Shown here: positions 1 through 7,804 of the stretch, piece after piece
Layout: every line of letters begins with the position of its first letter
Position numbering within the stretch: the first letter of the stretch is position 1
Assembly (NCBI GenBank): GCA_964610505.1
Contig: CAZSXU010000025.1
Coordinates: 1-54,832, forward strand
Reading direction: 5' to 3'
DNA from: CAZSXU01 sp964610505
GTDB lineage: Bacteria > Arandabacterota > Arandabacteria > JAGLYR01
Length of the DNA stretch: 54,832 bases
The notes under the pieces: model-generated
The model's input: the letters and a program-made list of their open reading frames with translations, nothing else
Told to the model about the DNA's origin: nothing
Database searches by the model: none
Made by a program: the position numbers and the translations under genes

Positions 1-614
1 TCCTCGATCTGGTAGAGGTGCGAATCCTCGGGCGAGATGTTGCCCCTCTCAAGCACAACGTCGTGGATCCAATCCAGGAGACCGCTCCAGAAGTCCTTAC
101 AGATGAGGATGATCGGAATCGGTTTCACCCGCATGGTCTGAACCAGCGTCGTGAGTTCGAAGAACTCGTCCAGGGTTCCGAACCCACCGGGGCAGGCAAT
201 GAACGCCTTCGAGTATTTGGCGAACATCACCTTGCGCGCGAAGAAGTAGTGGAAGTTCAGAAGCTTCGTAACGTAGGGATTCGCCTTCTGCTCGAAAGGC
301 AGCATGATGTTGAGCCCTACGGACTCGCCTCCCGCCTCCGCCGCCCCACGGTTGGCCGCCTCCATGATACCGGGCCCCCCACCCGTGATCACGCCGTAGC
401 CCGACTCGACGAACCGCCGTCCAAGCTCCCGCGCAACGCCGTAGTAGGGATCCTTTTCAGGGGTCCTCGCCGAACCGAAGATCGAGACGGCGGGGCCGAT
501 CTGAGACAGCGTCTCAAATCCCTCCACGAACTCCGCCATGATTCGGAAAACCCGCCATGTCTCTTCCGCGGCAAAATCGTGAGGTTCATGCCGTTCATTG
601 TTCTCGCTCTTCAC
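1..614 (-). CDS. LOG family (TIGR00730) nucleotide-binding protein, 3' end missing
   Basis: The gene runs leftward off the window edge, so only about the first 204 residues are present. It shows the LOG / 'lysine decarboxylase-like' Rossmann family signatures: VSIFGSAR near residue 43, the phosphate-binding GGGPGIMEAANRG near 78-90, and PGGFGTLDE near 141. Known relatives are cytokinin riboside 5'-monophosphate phosphoribohydrolases or related nucleotide hydrolases, cytoplasmic; the physiological substrate here is unknown. I chose the GTG at 614 because an in-frame TGA lies just upstream and a GGAGGGA-type ribosome site precedes it. It is divergent from the HMG-CoA synthase operon. Family assignment is firm, substrate is not. 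Confidence 0.88.
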   Translation of the reverse strand, partial: MKSENNERHEPHDFAAEETWRVFRIMAEFVEGFETLSQIGPAVSIFGSARTPEKDPYYGVARELGRRFVESGYGVITGGGPGIMEAANRGAAEAGGESVGLNIMLPFEQKANPYVTKLLNFHYFFARKVMFAKYSKAFIACPGGFGTLDEFFELTTLVQTMRVKPIPIILICKDFWSGLLDWIHDVVLERGNISPEDSHLYQIE

Positions 615-671
615 CCTCTCGTCCCTCCGTCAACCAACGCACGCATTCCCACAGGAATCTGAGACCACTAC

Positions 672-700
672 ACCATACGATAGAGGTACGGGCAAGACAA
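672..700 (-). promoter_or_regulatory. Candidate sigma70 promoter for the LOG gene
   Basis: On the minus strand TTGTCT (700-695) and TATGGT (677-672) are separated by 17 bases. The predicted transcript start is about 50 bases before the GTG at 614. Prediction from consensus only. Confidence 0.45.
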
Positions 701-730
701 TAGTCCGACGGCCCTCGGGCCAATTTCCCT

Positions 731-760
731 TTGCGCTCCCAGGCCATTCTGTGCTACATT
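731..760 (+). promoter_or_regulatory. Candidate promoter of the HMG-CoA synthase operon
   Basis: TTGCGC (731-736) and TACATT (755-760) lie 18 bases apart, with an extended -10 TGC directly before the -10 box. The start codon at 856 is about 90 bases downstream. Consensus match only. Confidence 0.45.
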
Positions 761-855
761 TGGGCGTTTTGGTGAAGCACAGACGTTCTTGAGACCGATG
801 ATCGGACCAGAGGTTCTATCCACCCTCCCTTCGATAGCCAGGAAGGAGTGCCAGC

Positions 856-1905
856 ATGGTAGGAATTGTCGGCTACGGGGCCTACGTTCCCAGACACCGG
901 ATCAAGGTTGAGGAAATCGCCAAGATCTGGGGCGCGGATGCACCCAGCTACAAACGGGGGCTTCAACTCAAGGAGAAATCCGTTCCCTCCCCGGATCAGG
1001 ACACGATCACCATGTCGGTGGAGTCGGCCCGGCACGCCATCAAACGTGCGGGCATCGATCCCGTCAGGATCGGCGCCATCTACATCGGATCCGAATCCCA
1101 CCCATACGCCGTCAAACCCAGCGGAACCGTCGTCGCCGAAGCCCTCGGGGCAACTCCCGAGATTCACTGTTCCGATTTCGAGTTCGCCTGCAAGGCGGGC
1201 TCCGAAGGGATGTTCGTCGCCCTCGGTCTCGTCCAGGCGGGCCTCATCGAATACGGACTCGGCATCGGCGCCGACACCTCTCAGGGAGCGCCCGGAGACG
1301 CCCTCGAGTACTCGGCGGCGGCCGGCGCGGCCGCCTTCATCTTCGGCAAGACCAACCTGCTGGCCGAAGTGGAAGAGACGTATGCCTACATGACCGACAC
1401 GCCCGATTTCTGGCGCCGGGAGCACCAGTTCTACCCCGAGCACGCAGGGCGCTTCACCGGGGAACCCGCCTACTTCAAGCACGTTCTGGGCTGCGCCCGC
1501 GGGATCATGGACAAGGTCGGCGCGACGGCGAAGGATTTCTCCTACATCATCTGCCACCAGCCCAACGGCAAGTTCCCGCAGCGGGCGGGCAAGATGCTCG
1601 GATTCTCCAAAGAACAGATCGAGCCCGGCTGGCTCTCCCCCACTCTTGGGAACACCTATTCGGGTTCTTCCCCGATGGGGCTCTCGGCCACGCTGGATAT
1701 CGCCAAGCCCGGAGACCGAATCCTGATGATCTCGTACGGCTCGGGCGCCGGCAGCGACGGCTTCATCTTCCGGGCCACCGATCGTCTGTCCGACGTTCAG
1801 GACATGGTTCCGAAGACCCGGGCTCAGCTGGAAAACAATCCCATTTACGTTGACTACGGCACCTACGCCAAGTTCCGCGGCAAGATCCGGAAAGCCGGTG
1901 AATAG
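856..1905 (+). CDS. Hydroxymethylglutaryl-CoA synthase, archaeal type
   Basis: The 349-residue protein is a thiolase-fold enzyme that condenses acetyl-CoA with acetoacetyl-CoA to HMG-CoA. The length and motifs fit the archaeal HMGCS family, not the longer eukaryotic/Gram-positive MvaS. Catalytic candidates are visible: Glu80 (IGSES), Cys112 (FACKAG) and His234 (ICHQPNG), with Asn266 in GNTYSG. The ATG at 856 follows AAGGAG at 8-base spacing. It heads an operon with a thiolase (15 bases downstream) and a DUF35 protein, the same three partners that form one channelled complex in methanogens. The MCC and hydratase genes further on suggest that HMG-CoA is processed to or from 3-methylglutaconyl-CoA. 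No HMG-CoA reductase lies in the window, so a mevalonate role is unsupported here. Confidence 0.9.
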   Translation: MVGIVGYGAYVPRHRIKVEEIAKIWGADAPSYKRGLQLKEKSVPSPDQDTITMSVESARHAIKRAGIDPVRIGAIYIGSESHPYAVKPSGTVVAEALGATPEIHCSDFEFACKAGSEGMFVALGLVQAGLIEYGLGIGADTSQGAPGDALEYSAAAGAAAFIFGKTNLLAEVEETYAYMTDTPDFWRREHQFYPEHAGRFTGEPAYFKHVLGCARGIMDKVGATAKDFSYIICHQPNGKFPQRAGKMLGFSKEQIEPGWLSPTLGNTYSGSSPMGLSATLDIAKPGDRILMISYGSGAGSDGFIFRATDRLSDVQDMVPKTRAQLENNPIYVDYGTYAKFRGKIRKAGE

Positions 1906-1920
1906 AGGAGGATAATCGCC

Positions 1921-3078
1921 ATGAGAGAGGTCGCAATCATCGGCGTCGGGATGACCAAATGGGGCGAGCTGTGGGAGAAAGCCCTGCGCGACATCTATGT
2001 CGAGACCGCGCTGTTGGCCATGGATGACGCCGGCGTCGACCACGTCGATTCGATGTACATCGGCAGCATGTCCAGCGGGCTGTTCGTCGGCCAGGAGCAT
2101 CTGGCTTCCCAGCTGGCCGATTACCTGGGCGTCGCTCCCGTTCCGGCGACCCGGATCGAGAGCGCCTGCGCATCCGGCGGACTGGCGCTCCGGATGGGCT
2201 TTCTCGATGTCGCGTCCGGCATGAGCGACATCGTGCTCGTCTCCGGGGTCGAGAAAATGACGGACGTCAGCGGCGGGGACGCCACCTACGCGCTGGGCAC
2301 GGCCGCCGATCAGGAATACGAATGCTACAACGGGATCACCTTCCCGGGTCTTTACGCCATGATGGCCCGTGCATACATGCACAAGTACGGAATGACCCGG
2401 GAGCAACTGGCGCACGTGGCCGTCAAGAACCACCGTAACGGCGCCCTCAACCCGCGGGCCCAGTTCCCCATGAAGGTCACGGTGGAGCAGGTCATGAACT
2501 CCGTCATGGTGGCCGAGCCCCTGAGGATTCTTGACTGCTCGCCCATCACGGACGGCGCGGCCGCCGCCATTCTCTGCCCCCTCGAGATGGCTTCGACGCT
2601 TGCGAAGAAGCAGCCCATGAAGATCATCGGGACCGGCCACGCCACTGACACGATCGCCTATCATGATCGCGAGGATCTCACCGTTCTCAACGCGACGGTC
2701 AAAGCCGCCGAGGCGGCCTACAAGATGGCCGGCGTGGGACCCAAGGACATCGACCTCGTTGAGGTCCACGATTGCTTTACGATCGCCGAGATTCTCGTGA
2801 TTGAGGCGCTGGGCCTTGTGGAGAAGGGACAGGGCAAGTCGGCCGCCGAGTCGGGCCTGACGGCACTCGACGGGAGGATTCCTGTGAACACGAGTGGCGG
2901 TCTCAAGTCCAAGGGTCATCCCGTCGGGGCCACGGGGATCGCCCAGATCGTCGAGCTCACGGAACAGCTTCGCGGGGAGTGCGGCGAGCGGCAGTGCAAG
3001 GACCCCAAGCGCGCCATGGCTCAGAACATGGGCGGTTCCGGCGGATCGACCGTCGTGCACATTCTGGAGGTGGCCTGA
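1921..3078 (+). CDS. Acetyl-CoA C-acetyltransferase, archaeal/SCP2-type thiolase
   Basis: This 385-residue thiolase interconverts two acetyl-CoA and acetoacetyl-CoA. The nucleophile is Cys83 in ESACASGG; the C-terminal NTSGGLKSKGHPVGATG segment holds the active-site His, and HDCF in the middle is typical of the non-decarboxylating archaeal/SCP2 thiolases. It lacks the second catalytic Cys loop of classic AtoB enzymes, as expected for this branch. GAGGAGG precedes the ATG. It sits between HMGCS and DUF35, with only one base to the DUF35 start, so translational coupling and a stable complex are likely. In the archaeal complex the thiolase passes acetoacetyl-CoA directly to HMGCS, which pulls an unfavourable condensation forward. 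Confidence 0.9.
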   Translation: MREVAIIGVGMTKWGELWEKALRDIYVETALLAMDDAGVDHVDSMYIGSMSSGLFVGQEHLASQLADYLGVAPVPATRIESACASGGLALRMGFLDVASGMSDIVLVSGVEKMTDVSGGDATYALGTAADQEYECYNGITFPGLYAMMARAYMHKYGMTREQLAHVAVKNHRNGALNPRAQFPMKVTVEQVMNSVMVAEPLRILDCSPITDGAAAAILCPLEMASTLAKKQPMKIIGTGHATDTIAYHDREDLTVLNATVKAAEAAYKMAGVGPKDIDLVEVHDCFTIAEILVIEALGLVEKGQGKSAAESGLTALDGRIPVNTSGGLKSKGHPVGATGIAQIVELTEQLRGECGERQCKDPKRAMAQNMGGSGGSTVVHILEVA

Positions 3079-3079
3079 T

Positions 3080-3469
3080 ATGTCTTCCCCGAGATACTGG
3101 AGAGAAATTCCGCAACGCTACCGCCTGGAGGCCGCCAAGTGCACCGGGTGTGAGAAGGTATTCTTCCCCCCGAGGCGGGTGTGCCCGGGGTGCAAGGGCC
3201 GGAGCTTTGAGACCGTGCAGCTGGCCGGGACGGGAAAGATCGCGACCTACACGGTGATTCACGTTCCGGCTTCTCAATTCGCGGATGAAGCCCCCTTTGC
3301 GATCGGAGTGATCGAGATGGATGAGGGCGCCCGGATCACGTCTCAGATCGTGGACTGCGATCCGGCGACCCTCGAGATCGGGCAGCCGGTCCGGATCGAG
3401 TTTCGCAAGGTGCAGGAAGAGGGCAAGGCCGGGATTCTCTGCTACGGGTACAAGTGCGTGCCGGCGTAG
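3080..3469 (+). CDS. DUF35 zinc-ribbon / OB-fold scaffold protein
   Basis: The 129-residue protein has an N-terminal rubredoxin-like zinc ribbon (CTGCEK, then CPGCKG eleven residues on) followed by an OB-fold, the standard DUF35 layout. In archaea this protein bridges the thiolase and HMG-CoA synthase and forms part of the shared CoA-binding cleft. The ATG lies one base after the thiolase stop. An identical gene order in methanogens supports the same structural role here. The protein ends 22 bases before the assembly gap; its stop is intact. Confidence 0.9.
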   Translation: MSSPRYWREIPQRYRLEAAKCTGCEKVFFPPRRVCPGCKGRSFETVQLAGTGKIATYTVIHVPASQFADEAPFAIGVIEMDEGARITSQIVDCDPATLEIGQPVRIEFRKVQEEGKAGILCYGYKCVPA

Positions 3470-3491
3470 CCTGGATCATGCAGGCATCCGG

Positions 3492-3591
3492 NNNNNNNNN
3501 NNNNNNNNNNNNNNNNNNNNNNNNNNNNNNNNNNNNNNNNNNNNNNNNNNNNNNNNNNNNNNNNNNNNNNNNNNNNNNNNNNNNNNNNNNN
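3492..3591. other. Scaffold gap of exactly 100 N
   Basis: One hundred undetermined bases; the round number indicates a placeholder for a gap of unknown true size. It falls between DUF35 and the carboxylase beta gene, so an additional gene or a repeat block could be hidden here. Confidence 0.99.
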
Positions 3592-3605
3592 CGGTTTCTC
3601 TGTCT

Positions 3606-3630
3606 CTTTCGGCGGCACGGTCGCCGAAAG
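3606..3630. other. Inverted repeat after the gap
   Basis: CTTTCGGCG (3606-3614) pairs with CGCCGAAAG (3622-3630) around a 7-base loop. There is no U-tract, so a terminator is uncertain. It could mark a transcript boundary between the HMGCS trio and the MCC genes. Confidence 0.5.
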
Positions 3631-3650
3631 AACGGGATGGTAACCTCGCT

Positions 3651-3670
3651 GGGATTTGTGAAATCTGTGG
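3651..3670. repeat. Intergenic 'ATCTGTG' repeat, family D, single short copy
   Basis: GGGATTTGTGAAATCTGTGG matches the longer arrays at 13959-14028 and 30541-30570. It lies in the spacer before the MCC beta gene. Confidence 0.5.
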
Positions 3671-3718
3671 CCGGGGTCTTCGCTTTTCAACGAAGCCGAC
3701 CGTCATTGGAGTGACACA

Positions 3719-5329
3719 GTGTATCGAATCGAAAGCAAGATCGACACGAAGGATCCCGGGTTCAAGGCGAACCGGGACTCGATGAAGGTCCTGGTCGACG
3801 AGCTGAAAGAGCGTCTTGTCCAGATCAAGAAGGGCGGACCGTCCAGGCACGTCGAGCGCCACAAGGAGCGCGGGAAACTCACGGCACGGGAGCGGCTCGA
3901 TCGTCTCTTCGATCGGAACACGCCCTTCCTGGAGCTGAGCCCGCTGGCCGCTTGGAACATGTACGACAACCAGGCCCCGTCGGCCGGGGTGGTGACGGGC
4001 ATTGGCGTGGTCCACGGGAGAGAAATCCTCGTGGTGGCCAATGACGCCACGGTCAAGGGCGGGACCTATTTCCCGATGACCATCAAGAAACATGTTCGAG
4101 CCCAGGAGGTTGCGCTCGCGAACCGGTTGCCCTGCATCTATCTGGTGGACTCGGGCGGCATCTTCCTGCCCGAGCAATCCGGCACCTTTGCCGACAAGAA
4201 GTTCTTCGGCCGAATCTTCTACAACCAGGCACGGCTCTCGGCCCGGAGCATCGCTCAGATTTCCATCGTCATGGGCTCCTGTACGGCGGGAGGCGCGTAC
4301 GTGCCGGCGATGAGCGACGAGACGGTGATCGTCCGCCGGCAGGGAACCATCTTCATCGGCGGTCCGCCGCTCGTGAAAGCCGCGACCGGCGAGGACGTCA
4401 CCGCCGAGGACCTCGGTGGTGCGGACGTGCACTGCCGGATCTCCGGCGTGTCGGATCACTACGCGCTGAACGACGAACATGCCATCGAGATCGCCCGCAA
4501 CATCGTCGAGAACCTGGATCGACCGCGGCCGTTCGAGCTCGCCCGAACCGAACCCGAGGATCCGCACTACGACCCGGAGGAGATCTACGGGATTGCGCCC
4601 GCCGATCTCCGCCAACCCTATGATATGCGAGAGGTCATTGCCCGCATGGTCGACGGCAGTTACTTCCACGAGTTCAAGGAACTCTACGCCACGACCATCG
4701 TGTGCGGATTCGCCCGCATCCTGGGGTACCCGGTTGCGATCCTCGCGAACAACGGCGTCCTGTTTTCGGAATCCGCCCTCAAGGCCGCCCACTTCATCGA
4801 ACTTGCGACAATTCGGAAGATCCCGCTCCTCTTCCTCCAGAACATCACGGGCTTCATCGTCGGGAAAAAGTACGAGCACGGCGGAATCGCGCGCGATGGG
4901 GCGAAGATGGTCCATGCCGTGGCCAACGCCGACGTCCCCAAGTTCACGGTGATCGTTGGAGGGTCCTACGGCGCGGGCAACTACGCCATGTGCGGCAGGG
5001 CCTACGATCCCAGGCTTCTTTGGATGTGGCCCAACGCCCGCGTTTCCGTGATGGGCGGTGATCAGGCGGCCGACGTTCTTCTCCGCGTCAAGATGGATCA
5101 AATGGCGGCGGCCGGAGAAAAGCCGATGACGGAGGAGGAACAGGAGCGGTTCAGAATCCCGACGCTCGAGAAGTATGAAAGGGAGGGGAGTCCCTATTTC
5201 AGCACCGCCCGCCTCTGGGATGACGGGATCATCGATCCGCTGGATACCCGTGAGGCGCTGGGTCTGTCCATTGCCATGGCCCTGAACGAGCCGATCCCGG
5301 ACCAGAAATACGGGGTGTTCAGAATGTAG
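3719..5329 (+). CDS. liuB: Methylcrotonyl-CoA carboxylase beta subunit (carboxyltransferase)
   Basis: The 536-residue protein is a full-length biotin-dependent carboxyltransferase. It carries two crotonase-like halves with the oxyanion-hole segments MGSCTAGGAYVPAMSDE and GSYGAGNYAMCGRAYDP. GGIFLPEQ and QNITGFIVGKKYEHGGIA are hallmarks of the MCC branch as opposed to propionyl-CoA carboxylase. It transfers carboxyl from carboxybiotin to 3-methylcrotonyl-CoA, giving 3-methylglutaconyl-CoA. The GTG at 3719 is preceded by TTGGAGTG. The companion biotin carboxylase, biotin carrier and methylglutaconyl-CoA hydratase follow. MCC versus geranyl-CoA carboxylase cannot be fully separated by eye, but the LiuC neighbour favours MCC. 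Confidence 0.9.
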   Translation: MYRIESKIDTKDPGFKANRDSMKVLVDELKERLVQIKKGGPSRHVERHKERGKLTARERLDRLFDRNTPFLELSPLAAWNMYDNQAPSAGVVTGIGVVHGREILVVANDATVKGGTYFPMTIKKHVRAQEVALANRLPCIYLVDSGGIFLPEQSGTFADKKFFGRIFYNQARLSARSIAQISIVMGSCTAGGAYVPAMSDETVIVRRQGTIFIGGPPLVKAATGEDVTAEDLGGADVHCRISGVSDHYALNDEHAIEIARNIVENLDRPRPFELARTEPEDPHYDPEEIYGIAPADLRQPYDMREVIARMVDGSYFHEFKELYATTIVCGFARILGYPVAILANNGVLFSESALKAAHFIELATIRKIPLLFLQNITGFIVGKKYEHGGIARDGAKMVHAVANADVPKFTVIVGGSYGAGNYAMCGRAYDPRLLWMWPNARVSVMGGDQAADVLLRVKMDQMAAAGEKPMTEEEQERFRIPTLEKYEREGSPYFSTARLWDDGIIDPLDTREALGLSIAMALNEPIPDQKYGVFRM

Positions 5330-5330
5330 C

Positions 5331-5358
5331 TCCTTCGATGGCGGCCGCCATCGAAGGA
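5331..5358. other. Perfect 28-base palindrome two bases after a stop codon
   Basis: A 14-base arm (5331-5344, beginning TCCTTCGATGGCGG) is followed immediately by its exact reverse complement (5345-5358). In RNA it forms a long GC hairpin directly 3' of the MCC beta gene, with no U-tract. It may attenuate transcription or protect the upstream mRNA inside the operon. Confidence 0.7.
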
Positions 5359-5360
5359 CA

Positions 5361-5406
5361 GAGAATAGAGAATAGAAAATAGAAAATAGATCTCGGAGAA
5401 GGGCAT
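5361..5406. repeat. Degenerate AGAATAGA-type tandem repeat, family A
   Basis: About five imperfect units of roughly 8 bases (GAGAATAGAGAATAGAAAAT...), followed by GATCTCGGAGAAGGGCAT. A related array with the same kind of tail is at 42496-42545, 37 kb away. Confidence 0.7.
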
Positions 5407-5442
5407 TAGAGAGAAAAGGAATCGAGCAGGGAGTTCGCCCGC

Positions 5443-6234
5443 ATGGCGAAGTATGAAACCATCCTGGTCAGCACGGACAACGGCGTCACGACGGTGACGC
5501 TCAACCGTCCCGAAATCCACAACGCCTTCAATGAGGTGATGCTGGCCGAGTTGATCGACGTCTTCGGGAAACTGCGGAAGGACGAGCGCACTCGAGTGGT
5601 GATTCTCACCGGAGCGGGCAAATCGTTCTGCGCCGGGGCCGACCTGGCCTGGATGAAGAAGGTGATCTCCTACACCTACGAAGAGAACCTGGAGGATTCC
5701 AACCAGATATCCGAGTGTATGCACGGACTCTACACGCTTCCGCAGCCGTCGATCGCCAGAGTGAACGGAGCCGCCATCGGGGGCGGCATGGGCCTGGTGT
5801 CGGCGTGCGATATTGCGATCGCTGCGGACAGCGCGGTTTTCAGCCTGAGCGAGGTCAAAATCGGTCTCATCCCGGCTTGCATCTCGCCCTATGTCCTCAA
5901 GCGGGCGGGGGAAGCCCGATGCCGGGAGTTCTTCCTGACCGGTGAGAGGCTGACGGCGGACCGCGCCTTGGCCGCCGGTTTGATCAACCGCGCCGTTCCT
6001 CCCGGGGATCTGGACCAAGCCGTGGCGGAGACGGTGGAAAAGCTCCTCTCCAGCGGTCCCCGAGCCCTGGCCACCTGCAAGGAGCTCCTCGAGAGACTCC
6101 CCGAGATCAGCCTGGAGGAGGCCAAGGGGTTTACGGCCCGCGTAATTGCGAACCTGAGAATGGGCGAAGAGGGCCAGGAAGGTATGAACGCTTTTCTGGA
6201 GAAACGCAAACCCGCGTGGCGGCAAGGCGACTAG
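5443..6234 (+). CDS. liuC: 3-methylglutaconyl-CoA hydratase-like enoyl-CoA hydratase
   Basis: The 263-residue crotonase-fold protein shows the oxyanion segments SFCAGADLAWM and AAIGGGMGLVSACD and the catalytic-Glu segment LSEVKIGLIPACISPYV. The GGGxGL form, lacking the first crotonase Glu, and ISPYV are typical of the LiuC branch, which interconverts 3-methylglutaconyl-CoA and HMG-CoA. ATG at 5443 has GGGAG upstream. Its place between MCC beta and the biotin carboxylase matches leucine/isovalerate (liu) clusters. Combined with HMG-CoA synthase instead of HMG-CoA lyase, it may run toward dehydration of HMG-CoA; direction is inference. Confidence 0.87.
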   Translation: MAKYETILVSTDNGVTTVTLNRPEIHNAFNEVMLAELIDVFGKLRKDERTRVVILTGAGKSFCAGADLAWMKKVISYTYEENLEDSNQISECMHGLYTLPQPSIARVNGAAIGGGMGLVSACDIAIAADSAVFSLSEVKIGLIPACISPYVLKRAGEARCREFFLTGERLTADRALAAGLINRAVPPGDLDQAVAETVEKLLSSGPRALATCKELLERLPEISLEEAKGFTARVIANLRMGEEGQEGMNAFLEKRKPAWRQGD

Positions 6235-6285
6235 GCGAGGACGCAACAAGACTCACCCTAACGAGCGAAGGAGTTGCCCACAAAC

Positions 6286-7785
6286 ATGTTCAAGAAGATT
6301 CTGGTCGCCAACCGGGGTGAGATTGCGGTTCGGGTCCTTCGGGCTGCGCGGGAAATGGGGATTCCCACGGTAGCCGTCCACTCCGAGGCCGACCGTGAGG
6401 CGCTCCACCTCCGGTTCGCCGACGAGACCGTTTGCATCGGTCCCGCCGAACCTGTCGCCAGCTATCTCAACTTCGAGCGGGTGTTTGAAGCCGTCGCGTC
6501 GACCGGGGCGGACGCGGTCCATCCGGGCTACGGCTTCCTGGCCGAGAACCATCTGTTCGCTGCGGCGTGTGAGGAGCGAGGACTGACTTTCATCGGTTCC
6601 TCCTCGGAATCCATCCGCCTCCTCGGATCGAAGACGGAGTCCCGGCAGACCATGGCCGCCGCCGAGATCCCCGTCATCCCCGGAATGCGGGCCGAGGGTC
6701 ACTCGATGGAGGAGTTCATCGCCGAGGCGAAGAAGGTGGGCTACCCGGTCCTCATCAAGGCGGCCGGCGGGGGCGGCGGCAAGGGAATGAGAGTGGTTCG
6801 CGAGGAGTCCGCCCTGGAGGAATCCGTGGCCGCGGCCCGGCGAGAGGCGGGCTCCGCGTTCGGAAACGACGAGGTCTATCTCGAGAAGCTCATCGAGAAA
6901 CCCCGGCACGTGGAATTCCAGGTCCTCGGAGATCGCCACGGAAACGCCGTTCATCTCTTCGAGCGGGAATGCTCCATCCAGCGCCGCCACCAGAAAATCG
7001 TGGAGGAAAGCCCGTCGGTCGCGCTGGACGCGGAACTTCGCCGGCGGATGGGCGATACGGCCGTCAAGGTGGCTCTGGCCAGCGACTACACGAACGCCGG
7101 CACCGTCGAGTTCCTGCTCGATGCAGACGGGAATTTCTACTTCCTCGAGGTGAACACGCGCATTCAGGTGGAACACCCGGTCACGGAACTCACCACGGGA
7201 ATCGACTTGGTCAAGGCCCAGATTCGAATTGCGGCCGGTGAGCCGCTCTGGATCGCGCAGAACAATCTTGTCCAGCGAGGGCACGCGATTGAGTGTCGAA
7301 TCTACGCGGAAGATCCGGAAAACAACTTCCTCCCCGCGGCCGGAAAGATCCTTTTTTCCGAAGAGCCGTCGGGACCCGGAATCCGCGTGGATTCCGGTAT
7401 CTACTCGGGCTACACCGTCCCGGTGCACTACGATCCGATCCTCTCGAAAGTGATCGTCTGGGCGGAGACTCGCGAGGAAGCCATCCGCAGAATGAGGCGG
7501 GCCCTGGCCGACTATCCCATTCTCGGCATTCGGACGATCGTGCCTTTCCTGGATGCGGTCCTCGATCATCCCCAATTCCGGAAGGGAAACACCTACACCG
7601 ATTTCATCGAGCAACATCTGAAGGGCTGGACTCTCCCGGCCGGCGATGGGGACGTGCTCACTCTGGCCCTCATGGCCGGGGCGCTTGCGTCCCGACAACC
7701 GGCGGCCGGTGCATCCGGACAAGACCACGGAAAGCCCTCCCCCTGGAACACGCTGGGGAAGTGGGAAATCGCGGCGAAATCATAG
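6286..7785 (+). CDS. Biotin carboxylase, part of a split MCC alpha subunit
   Basis: The 499-residue protein is an ATP-grasp biotin carboxylase: KILVANRGEIAVRV at the N-terminus, the glycine-rich ATP loop IKAAGGGGGKGMR near 165, HVEFQVLGD, and EVNTRIQVEHPVTE with catalytic residues near 290. It carboxylates biotin with bicarbonate and ATP. The residues after about 450 match the start of the linker found in one-piece alpha subunits of about 660 residues, but a TAG ends the frame and the biotin carrier is a separate gene 19 bases on. I prefer the ATG at 6286 (GGAG upstream, spacing 13) over the TTG at 6274, which would sit on the ribosome site. Confidence 0.92.
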   Translation: MFKKILVANRGEIAVRVLRAAREMGIPTVAVHSEADREALHLRFADETVCIGPAEPVASYLNFERVFEAVASTGADAVHPGYGFLAENHLFAAACEERGLTFIGSSSESIRLLGSKTESRQTMAAAEIPVIPGMRAEGHSMEEFIAEAKKVGYPVLIKAAGGGGGKGMRVVREESALEESVAAARREAGSAFGNDEVYLEKLIEKPRHVEFQVLGDRHGNAVHLFERECSIQRRHQKIVEESPSVALDAELRRRMGDTAVKVALASDYTNAGTVEFLLDADGNFYFLEVNTRIQVEHPVTELTTGIDLVKAQIRIAAGEPLWIAQNNLVQRGHAIECRIYAEDPENNFLPAAGKILFSEEPSGPGIRVDSGIYSGYTVPVHYDPILSKVIVWAETREEAIRRMRRALADYPILGIRTIVPFLDAVLDHPQFRKGNTYTDFIEQHLKGWTLPAGDGDVLTLALMAGALASRQPAAGASGQDHGKPSPWNTLGKWEIAAKS

Positions 7786-7804
7786 GCGCCGAAGAGGCAG
7801 GAGA

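Noticed and set aside
754..3060. Long minus-strand open frame opposite the HMGCS and thiolase genes
   Set aside because: It mirrors two genes with clear catalytic motifs, has low-complexity His/Gly/Arg-rich sequence and resembles no protein; it is a high-GC shadow.
5443..6234. HMG-CoA lyase in the MCC operon
   Set aside because: The protein is a crotonase-fold hydratase; no TIM-barrel lyase motifs occur anywhere in the operon.
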